NCBI GenBank assembly: GCA_027083045.1
Contig: JALWQP010000065.1
Location: forward strand, 1-6,077
Source of the DNA: Desulfurococcales archaeon
GTDB lineage: Archaea > Thermoproteota > Thermoprotei_A > Sulfolobales > Desulfurococcaceae
DNA: 6,077 nt
Direction of reading: 5' to 3'
The position numbers and the translations under genes were made by a program. This document shows, piece after piece, positions 1 to 5,971 of this stretch (the stretch's first letter is position 1; each line of letters begins with the position of its first letter). The notes beneath the pieces are model-generated. The model was not told the origin of the DNA. It saw only the letters and a program-made list of their open reading frames with translations, and did not search any database.

Positions 1-717
1 GTATATATATGCAGCTAGTGTCTGTACTCTCAGAAAGCTCGCCAGAATGAATTCTCCCCAAGCTCCCATGAACGCAAACATAGCGATTATTATCATTGCT
101 GCTTTTGACGCCGGGAGAATTACCTTGAATATAATTTGCCTCCAATTAGCTCCATCCATAAATGCAGCTTCATCAAGACTTCTGGGCATAGAGTCGAAAT
201 AGTTCTTGATTAACCAGGTCTGGAACGGAACTGCTGTGGCAGTGTATATCACTGGTAAAATGAACGGGTTACCTATAAGTGGTATACCGAGAGCATTAAG
301 TCTTAGCAAGAAGACGTATAGTGCAATAACAGCTGCTATACCGAAGCCTCCTCCCACTTGGCTGAATATAAGGTATAATACTAATACAGTGTCTTTGCCG
401 AAGAACTTAAATCTCGAGAACGCGTAAGCCGCAGGAGTAATTATCAGTATAGATAATATAATGTTCATTACAGCAACGATCACGCTTGTAATGGTTGCTG
501 AGACGAATTGAGGATTTGTTACTGCTTGGATATAATGTTCTAGCGAGAGACCAAACTTTGCTGCTTCCTCAGGTGTTGACACTAGAACTTGGCCCCGTAC
601 CAGTGAAGATAATATAGGAACAGTTATTGGATATAGCATTATGCATACAACAAGTAGCCCAAGTACGGTCAGTACAATTTTTCCCATGAACTTCTTGAAA
701 CTAAATCTCTTAGCCAT
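1..717 (-). CDS. malG: Maltodextrin ABC transporter permease MalG (partial, 3' end off the window)
   Basis: Inner-membrane permease subunit of a carbohydrate importer, expected to pair with MalF and bind the MalK ATPase. The 239 residues visible begin MAKRFSFKKF. A first membrane segment lies at about 13-40, followed by further hydrophobic segments at about 72-99, 110-138 and 151-170. The cytoplasmic EAA loop that contacts the ATPase is clear at residues 183-202, with E183-A184-A185, D188-G189 and L201-P202, and TAVPFQTWLIKNYFDSMP just before it is typical of MalG. The reading frame is open to base 1, so the C-terminus with the last membrane helix (roughly 40-60 residues by family length) is missing. 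The ATG overlaps the malF stop by one base (TGATG), and GGTGGT at 723-728 gives a binding site 5 bases upstream, so translation is probably coupled to malF. The stretch around residues 119-127 is unusually glycine-rich. Sugar specificity is inferred from the neighbouring amylase. Confidence 0.93.
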   Translation of the reverse strand, partial: MAKRFSFKKFMGKIVLTVLGLLVVCIMLYPITVPILSSLVRGQVLVSTPEEAAKFGLSLEHYIQAVTNPQFVSATITSVIVAVMNIILSILIITPAAYAFSRFKFFGKDTVLVLYLIFSQVGGGFGIAAVIALYVFLLRLNALGIPLIGNPFILPVIYTATAVPFQTWLIKNYFDSMPRSLDEAAFMDGANWRQIIFKVILPASKAAMIIIAMFAFMGAWGEFILASFLRVQTLAAYIY

Positions 718-2213
718 CACTTACCACCCTTTCTGTAGAAGTAGTAGAACCATATCAGAGCATATACTAGTAGGATAGCCACAACGATAAGGTATGCTGC
801 CGCGGATAACCCATATTCCTGGTCTAGCCATGCCCTGTTGTATCCGTAGAGAACTATCATCTCGTTTGCATTACCTAGAGCTGGCGGGAATCCTGGCAAG
901 TATATCGTTTTTGCTGGGCCGCCCCCATTTATCAGCAATGGTACCATAAAGGCTTGGAGCGACGCGCCTGTTGTCATGAATGTTGCGAATAATATAGGCT
1001 TAGCGGTTAGCGGTAGCATTATTTTGCGAAACCTAGTGAACACGTTAGCACCATCAATGTATGCCGCCTCAATGAGTTCCTTCGGTATACCCGTTATAGC
1101 TCCCATGGTCACAGTCATTATGAACGGATACGCTAGCCACATCTCTACAATGTTGTATACGAAGAAAGCATCCCATTCATGGGTATATATGTTAAACTTG
1201 TATCCCAGCAGGCCACTCATTATTTGTGCATAGGGTCCTTCTCCGGGAACAAACAACATTCTCCATGTGGTTACCGATAGTAGTACAGGTAGCGCCCATG
1301 GTATAAGGAGTAGTGCCCTCATGTATTTCCTTCCATATATTGCTGGTGATGAAAACAGAAATGCTAATAGCACGCCTACGGCTACCTTCAAGGGTACGCT
1401 CGTGACTACATATAAGAGGGTCTTAAGTATCGAGTACGGGAACCTCGCATCACTAAAGAGTTTTTCGAAGTTGCCCAGCCCTATGAAATGTAGTGATAAC
1501 TGGTCGATCTTATGGTTAAGGTCGCTTACGACACTATTAATATATGCGTTATAGTCCTTATCTATATGGGTGATGATCGTTAGGCTTTTCTCGAGCTCGT
1601 TCTCTGCAGTACTTATCATTGGTAAGGCTTTTTCCTTTATCTGCTTAACATCCTCTTCCGAGAGAAATAGCTTGAATCCCATAATGCTACTGATGCTTCC
1701 CCACATATTGTTAATTGATGTATATGCCTTACTGAGAGGATCACTAAAGTTCTTGTACAGATAGAGGTATGTCTGGTTGCTCGTAACAATGCTGAGCGCT
1801 GTCTGGAGAGGTAAACCGATCTTCTTCTGATACTCGCTTATCTTCTGTTGTGAAAGAGTAGATGGTGTAGCGTTTTCCAGGTATTGTTTAAACGATCTAA
1901 GATTGTTCAGTGTTTCTCTGAGCAGATCCTCTACCTCTTTTAGTTTTACACTAATTCCTTGTTTGTGTGATCTGAGATAAGTCACAATATGTTCCTTTAT
2001 CTTCTCTAGCTCAGCTATTTTGGGCTGAGATGCAATGTTTATCGCATTAGCGTCGGTGAAAGCTATGTAGATAGAGTAAACAATAGGCCATATAGAGAAG
2101 AATAGGTAAAGCACAATGCTCGGCAGGATAAGTAAAAGTGCCACTTTTACCGGGAACAACTGCAGCTTGCTCTTCTTTCTGTTTCTGCGTGGCTTCTTCA
2201 CTATCGTGAGCAC
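717..2213 (-). CDS. malF: Maltodextrin ABC transporter permease MalF with a large extracellular insertion
   Basis: Second membrane subunit of the importer. A basic N-terminus (KKPRRNRKKSK, residues 6-16) precedes a first membrane helix at about 23-53. Residues 54-245 form a long polar, helix-rich extracellular segment. A standard permease core follows, with helices at about 260-288, 297-321, 350-376, 404-428 and 470-493. The EAA loop is at residues 382-401 (E382-A383-A384, D387-G388, L400-P401). FIGLGNFEKLF at 243-253 is the usual lead into the permease core. At 498 residues the protein is longer than a plain six-helix permease (about 290-320), and the excess is all in the insertion. The start is uncertain. 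The longest reading begins with GTG at 2213, but GAGGTG at 2211-2216 overlaps that codon and lies 9 bases before a second in-frame GTG at 2199-2201, so the real protein probably starts there as MKKPRRNRKK. It is 48 bases downstream of malE and overlaps malG by one base. Confidence 0.94.
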   Translation of the reverse strand: MLTIVKKPRRNRKKSKLQLFPVKVALLLILPSIVLYLFFSIWPIVYSIYIAFTDANAINIASQPKIAELEKIKEHIVTYLRSHKQGISVKLKEVEDLLRETLNNLRSFKQYLENATPSTLSQQKISEYQKKIGLPLQTALSIVTSNQTYLYLYKNFSDPLSKAYTSINNMWGSISSIMGFKLFLSEEDVKQIKEKALPMISTAENELEKSLTIITHIDKDYNAYINSVVSDLNHKIDQLSLHFIGLGNFEKLFSDARFPYSILKTLLYVVTSVPLKVAVGVLLAFLFSSPAIYGRKYMRALLLIPWALPVLLSVTTWRMLFVPGEGPYAQIMSGLLGYKFNIYTHEWDAFFVYNIVEMWLAYPFIMTVTMGAITGIPKELIEAAYIDGANVFTRFRKIMLPLTAKPILFATFMTTGASLQAFMVPLLINGGGPAKTIYLPGFPPALGNANEMIVLYGYNRAWLDQEYGLSAAAYLIVVAILLVYALIWFYYFYRKGGK

Positions 2214-2216
2214 CTC
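2211..2216 (-). promoter_or_regulatory. Ribosome binding site that overlaps the longest malF start
   Basis: GAGGTG on the minus strand is a six-base match to the archaeal Shine-Dalgarno consensus. Its last three bases are the GTG that opens the longest malF reading. It stands 9 bases before a second in-frame GTG (2199-2201), which is a normal spacing. This argues that malF begins at 2201, four codons later than the longest frame. Confidence 0.6.
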
Positions 2217-2261
2217 ATAGCTAAAAATATGTGTTGGCTAAGGTGCGGAATATTAAAAAGA

Positions 2262-3818
2262 TTAGCTTGATTTCTGGAGCGCCTTGAGAATTTCTTTTTG
2301 TGCTTCATTAAGGGCTTGAGGAACCATGTTCAGAGCAGCATTTAGTCCTTTTTCGCTATATGTTGTCAATATAGCGTTTAGCGCGTTTGCAACAGGTCCC
2401 CACACCTTTGCCATGTTAGGCGATTTAGGCATCGGGATGCTATACGCGATAGCCTTAATAAAACCTGAAACTATCGGATAGTCATTCAAATGGCTCTCGA
2501 TATACTTAACGAGGCTTATCTTTACCGGTATAAATCCTGACTCGTCGACCAAGTATTTGAGCGTGTCATCGTTTAGTGAGAACCACATTACGAACAATAG
2601 TGAAGCATACAGTCTGTACTTGTTAGTAGTTGCGATCTTGGTAATCCATAATAGTTTTATGCCTGAGAACGGGTGTGGTATCTTATCACCTATCTTGGGT
2701 ATTGGTACGACGCCGATGTTTGGTATTTTCTGCTTTATAGCTGGGATGTCCCATGGACCTGTTATTATGAAGGGCGCCTTGCCCTCGAGGAATATTTTCA
2801 GCTGTGTTTCGTGACCTAGGTTGCCTGTGTACTCATATCTAATAACGTTCTGTAGCAGGAATTTAATGCCCTCAATAGTTCCTGTTGAATTAACTCCTAC
2901 CTTGCCAGTCTGGTCATCATAGTAGAATCCACCGAACGCTGTTACGAATGGATACACGAAGTACGGGTCAATCTGGTATGCTAGACCGTATGTCTTGTTC
3001 TGAGGATTATAGTACTTCTCCATGATTGCCTTCATTTCATCAAATGTTGTTGGTGGATTCTTCACCATGTTCTTGTTATAGACTAAAGCAATGGCTTCTC
3101 CTGCCCATGGCAGGCCATACACATGGAGCTTATAGACGCCGGCGGAGAACGCTGCTGCAAGGAACTGGGACTGTAGATCTGATATAGTCTGTGGTGGTAG
3201 GTACTTGTCTAGAGGTATAATGTATCCTCCCTCAGCTAGTTCGCCAGTCCAGTCATGCGCCCATGTGAACACGTCTGCTGTATTCTTCGTATCTCCAGCC
3301 ATTACACCAGCGATGACCGCTTGCTCCATATTCTGTACTGTGCCCGTATACTTGACAGTTATTCCCGGATATTCCTTCATGAACTCCTCGACAACATGCT
3401 GTATACCCTTGACTTCGAACGGCATCATGCTAGTCCAGAAATTGATTGTAACCTTTATCTTACCCTCCCTTACCTGCTGTACAAAGTTATAGAAGTCCCT
3501 AGGGACATGTATCTTACTCGTACCAATTTGTAGCACTTCCAGCTGAGCACCAGTCGTAGTAGTCGTAGTTTTAGTGGTTGTCGTAGTTGTTGGGCTTGTT
3601 GCTGGCGGCGTTGTGGTTGTCTGTGGAGGTGTTGTGGTTGTCGTGGTCTGTGGCGGCGCCGTCGTAGTAGTTGTCGTAGTAGTCATAGTAGTTGTCGTCG
3701 TGGTAGTCGTAGTGGCACCATGTTGTGCTGCGATAAAGTATATTGCAAGTCCGGCTATGATAATAGCTATAATAATTGCAACTGCGGCCGTCTTAGACAA
3801 TGCCTTAAGGGCTCTCAT
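2262..3818 (-). CDS. malE: Extracellular maltodextrin-binding protein with Thr-rich stalk (solute-binding family 1)
   Basis: Surface receptor that captures sugar and delivers it to MalFG. The 518 residues comprise a short basic start (MRALKALSK), a hydrophobic segment at about 10-31, a Thr/Pro stalk at 36-89 and a periplasmic-binding-fold body from about 92 to the end. Body features include INFWTSMMPFEVKGIQ (125-140), EFMKEYPGITVKY (145-157) as in MalE-type proteins, the PWAGEAIALVYNK motif (237-249), and GPWDIP (354-359). Trp 128, 186, 190, 238, 356, 391 and 473 are candidates for stacking on sugar rings. There is no lipobox cysteine. LKA/LSK at residues 4-9 resembles the archaeal class III (pilin-like) signal that PibD peptidase cuts and that Sulfolobus sugar-binding proteins use; the alternative is an uncleaved membrane anchor. 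The ATG has AGGCGGT 5 bases upstream (3824-3830). It is the first gene of malEFG, divergent from the amylase. Maltodextrin as ligand is inferred from context. Confidence 0.93.
   Translation of the reverse strand: MRALKALSKTAAVAIIIAIIIAGLAIYFIAAQHGATTTTTTTTTMTTTTTTTTAPPQTTTTTTPPQTTTTPPATSPTTTTTTKTTTTTTGAQLEVLQIGTSKIHVPRDFYNFVQQVREGKIKVTINFWTSMMPFEVKGIQHVVEEFMKEYPGITVKYTGTVQNMEQAVIAGVMAGDTKNTADVFTWAHDWTGELAEGGYIIPLDKYLPPQTISDLQSQFLAAAFSAGVYKLHVYGLPWAGEAIALVYNKNMVKNPPTTFDEMKAIMEKYYNPQNKTYGLAYQIDPYFVYPFVTAFGGFYYDDQTGKVGVNSTGTIEGIKFLLQNVIRYEYTGNLGHETQLKIFLEGKAPFIITGPWDIPAIKQKIPNIGVVPIPKIGDKIPHPFSGIKLLWITKIATTNKYRLYASLLFVMWFSLNDDTLKYLVDESGFIPVKISLVKYIESHLNDYPIVSGFIKAIAYSIPMPKSPNMAKVWGPVANALNAILTTYSEKGLNAALNMVPQALNEAQKEILKALQKSS
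3552..3713 (-). repeat. Low-complexity ACN tract encoding the Thr-rich stalk of MalE
   Basis: These 54 codons (residues 36-89) encode 40 threonines, broken by PPQ (55-57, 64-66), PP (71-72), ATSP (73-76), one Met (45) and one Lys (83). All four Thr codons are mixed irregularly, so the DNA is not a simple trinucleotide repeat. Such stalks are known in archaeal surface proteins as spacers and O-glycosylation sites between a membrane anchor and the globular domain. That role here is inference. Confidence 0.9.
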
Positions 3819-3823
3819 GAGGA

Positions 3824-3830
3824 ACCGCCT
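3824..3830 (-). promoter_or_regulatory. Ribosome binding site of malE
   Basis: AGGCGGT on the minus strand ends 5 bases before the malE ATG. It differs by one base from AGGAGGT, the complement of the conserved CCUCC at the 3' end of 16S rRNA, and supports the ATG at 3816-3818. Confidence 0.5.
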
Positions 3831-3867
3831 AAGAAATTTTTACATGATTGAATTTAATAAAAAGGAA

Positions 3868-3877
3868 GATATAAATC
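3868..3877. promoter_or_regulatory. TATA-like box that could serve both directions
   Basis: The plus strand reads GATATAAATC and the minus strand GATTTATATC, 8 of 10 positions being identical. Both contain a crenarchaeal TATA core (TATAAAT or TTTATAT). It is 54 bases before the amylase ATG and 49 bases before the malE ATG. With initiation about 22-27 bases downstream, both leaders would be about 25-32 bases. On the plus strand it is preceded by a purine-rich AAAAGGAA stretch suitable as a BRE; the minus-side BRE is less clear. Confidence 0.5.
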
Positions 3878-3921
3878 TATGCTGTGTTGCTTATTATGAT
3901 AACTATTGAAAAACTCTGTAA

Positions 3922-3926
3922 GTGAT
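3922..3926 (+). promoter_or_regulatory. Ribosome binding site of the amylase gene
   Basis: GTGAT, part of the archaeal GAGGTGAT consensus, ends 5 bases before the ATG at 3932-3934 and supports that start. The promoter position also implies a leader of about 30 bases, in keeping with a leadered message. Confidence 0.55.
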
Positions 3927-3931
3927 AATAA

Positions 3932-5971
3932 ATGCTAGTAATTCTAGGCCGTCAAAGACTTGGTGCAAAGAGATTCGGGAGAAACAGAGTATTAATTAGT
4001 TATAAGTGGCCTCAAAACACTAGATACTTATACATAGTCTCCGAATTCACATCGCTTTTCCCCGGAAGAATTAAACTATTGAGAAAAGGTGATCGTGGTT
4101 ACAGGGAGATACTGCTGAGAGATGATATTTATCATTATTTCTTCGTTAACGAATTCTTTGATATCTTCTTAGATCACGAGAATCCAGTTTTCGAGAAAAT
4201 TTGTATTGATAATTGGTGCCAAGAAGCCTCGATTGCAAAAGTAGGTATCGAACAGTTCGAACAAGCATTTAATGAGCCTAGTTTTCATCCAGAGTTAATA
4301 ATACACGATGAACACGATCCAGCATATTTTACCCGGTATGCCGGTCACTCGATTATCAGAATCAATACGGTTGAAAATGAAGTTAGCTTCATAAATGTAA
4401 AGTACAGATGCAGCGACAACTCTACAGGAATAACGCCTATGGATAAGGTATTAACACATAATTTTCAGGATTACTGGCAAGCCATTATCAATTGCAATGT
4501 TAAACACTATGTTTTCTTGCTTAATGTTTCCGGAAATGAAAAAGTCTTTGGAGCAGATGGAATCGATTCTAAAACTCCTATAGTCCCTAAGGATAGAAAT
4601 AATGATATCAAATGGTGGCATGGAACAATATATTACCTGGTATTTCCGGACAGATACGGAATACAGTACAACTCTTCTAATGGAAGATCAAGTAATGATA
4701 TTACAGATATTATGAAGCTGCGTCAACATCTTGGAGGCAACATAAGAACAATTATCGAAAAACTAGAATATCTCCAGAACCTCGGGATAGAGACTGTTTA
4801 CATGACACCTATATACAAAGCACCCTCATATCATAGATATGACGTCATAGATCATAGAGAGATAGATGATCTACTAGGCGATATTAATGATTTTAAGAGG
4901 CTTATCGGGAGTCTTCATAAGCGAGACATGAAGATTATACTTGACATAGTAGTGAATCATACCTCTCCTTGTGCAAAGATGTTTATCGAGGCTATTCGAA
5001 AAGGTAAAAAATCTAGATATTGGGATTGGTACAGGTTTTTAGTAAACGATATATCCGAGGTAGATGACACATTGCTTGAAAATTTATCCAGATACATTGA
5101 GAACGGATGTGGAGAACTACCCCCTGCACTTAGATCAGAGAAACCATTCTACGAATCATTCTTTAATTATTGGGGCATGGCCAAGCTGAATCATGATAAT
5201 AAGAATGTTATTGAATATCTCATTGACACTATGAATTATTGGTCAGAATATGGTGTCGACGGTTTTAGGCTGGATGTTGGCCATGCTTTACCGGATGATG
5301 CTTTAAAAAAGATCTATAATTATTTTGCCGTTAAAGACAAGCCCGTGATATTGGAGGTGATGATGGGGAATGAATACTATGATTACGGGGTTGTGGCGGA
5401 ATCTTCGATGAATTATGATTTAAGAAGATATATCATCGACTTCTTTATATACAAGAAGATTACCGCCTATGAATTCGTGTCTCTTATCATGAAGCAATAC
5501 CTAAGGATGGGACATCCATACGCATTATCGATGTATAATCTACTAGGGAGCCATGACACTCCCCGTATCAAGAGTATAGCTGGAAAGGATAAGTATAGTG
5601 ACTTAATGGATGCATATACCTTCTTGTTCTTAATTCATGGTTCCCCCTCGATATACTATGGTGACGAGATAGGTATGGAGGGAGGCCATGACCCATATTG
5701 TAGGAAACCCATGATATGGGATAGTAGTAAGTGGGACAAGAATATTTACAGTCATGTAAGGCGCTTAATATATCTTAGGAAGAAATGGGATATTCTTAGA
5801 TACGGGTTCACATTACTGAGAGCAGAGGATGAGCGCTCTTTCAGATTAGAGCGTTGTTGGAAGAATAATTTGATGATCGCCAATTATGGTTTCGATGAAG
5901 AAAATTACGAAGGAGATATGATCGAAAAATTGATTATTGGAAAATACACTATTAGGTTCGTTAAACTATAG
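3932..5971 (+). CDS. Cytoplasmic maltogenic amylase / cyclomaltodextrinase (GH13, neopullulanase-type), archaeal form with two N-terminal modules
   Basis: Retaining alpha-glucan hydrolase expected to cut imported maltodextrins or cyclodextrins at alpha-1,4 bonds. Of 679 residues, about 1-95 form a beta-rich module resembling a CBM48/E-set fold. About 102-222 match the CBM34 N-domain of maltogenic amylases (IIHDEHDPAYF, M170, FQDYWQAII). The barrel begins near WWHGTIYYLVFPDRYG (228-243). GH13 regions: LDIVVNH (337-343), GFRLD with nucleophile D448, VILE with acid/base E475, and LLGSHD with D542. MAKLN (416-420) is the neopullulanase-type fifth region (usually MPKLN), and YYGDEIGMEGGHDPYCRKPM (575-594) is typical of the subfamily. 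A short C-terminal domain follows. Region II continues VGHAL rather than VANEI, and region III has Met where Trp is usual. Residues 371-402 look like an insertion relative to Thermus maltogenic amylase. No signal peptide is seen. The gene is divergent from malE, convergent with malK, and lower in GC than malEFG. Exact specificity cannot be read from sequence. Confidence 0.93.
   Translation: MLVILGRQRLGAKRFGRNRVLISYKWPQNTRYLYIVSEFTSLFPGRIKLLRKGDRGYREILLRDDIYHYFFVNEFFDIFLDHENPVFEKICIDNWCQEASIAKVGIEQFEQAFNEPSFHPELIIHDEHDPAYFTRYAGHSIIRINTVENEVSFINVKYRCSDNSTGITPMDKVLTHNFQDYWQAIINCNVKHYVFLLNVSGNEKVFGADGIDSKTPIVPKDRNNDIKWWHGTIYYLVFPDRYGIQYNSSNGRSSNDITDIMKLRQHLGGNIRTIIEKLEYLQNLGIETVYMTPIYKAPSYHRYDVIDHREIDDLLGDINDFKRLIGSLHKRDMKIILDIVVNHTSPCAKMFIEAIRKGKKSRYWDWYRFLVNDISEVDDTLLENLSRYIENGCGELPPALRSEKPFYESFFNYWGMAKLNHDNKNVIEYLIDTMNYWSEYGVDGFRLDVGHALPDDALKKIYNYFAVKDKPVILEVMMGNEYYDYGVVAESSMNYDLRRYIIDFFIYKKITAYEFVSLIMKQYLRMGHPYALSMYNLLGSHDTPRIKSIAGKDKYSDLMDAYTFLFLIHGSPSIYYGDEIGMEGGHDPYCRKPMIWDSSKWDKNIYSHVRRLIYLRKKWDILRYGFTLLRAEDERSFRLERCWKNNLMIANYGFDEENYEGDMIEKLIIGKYTIRFVKL

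Larger units (their letters stand above)
3819..3931. promoter_or_regulatory. Divergent promoter region between malE and the amylase gene
   Basis: This 113-base, AT-rich gap holds the start signals of both transcripts and no gene. It contains a TATA-like element at 3868-3877, an AT-rich second candidate for malE at 3853-3863, an imperfect palindrome at 3891-3902, and ribosome binding sites close to each start. No motif of the TrmB type (TACT-N3-AGTA) was seen. Shared control of uptake and degradation is likely from the geometry, but no regulator is encoded in the window. Confidence 0.75.

Noticed and set aside
206..427. Small plus-strand open frame opposite malG
   Set aside because: It is antisense to the permease core including conserved segments, with no start signals of its own.
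976..1764. Three plus-strand open frames opposite malF
   Set aside because: They lie wholly inside a well-supported permease gene, resemble no protein family, and have no binding sites or promoters.
2557..3533. Three plus-strand open frames opposite malE
   Set aside because: They are antisense to conserved binding-protein sequence, have Cys/Ser-rich unnatural composition, and two overlap each other in different frames.
3574..3909. Plus-strand frame encoding a long poly-valine protein
   Set aside because: It is the antisense of the Thr-rich stalk (ACN read backwards gives GTN-like codons), so the valine run is an artefact of the malE tract.
3819..3931. Small RNA, tRNA or leaderless peptide in the divergent gap
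   Set aside because: No stem-rich or tRNA-like structure and no open frame with a binding site was seen; promoter signals account for the space.
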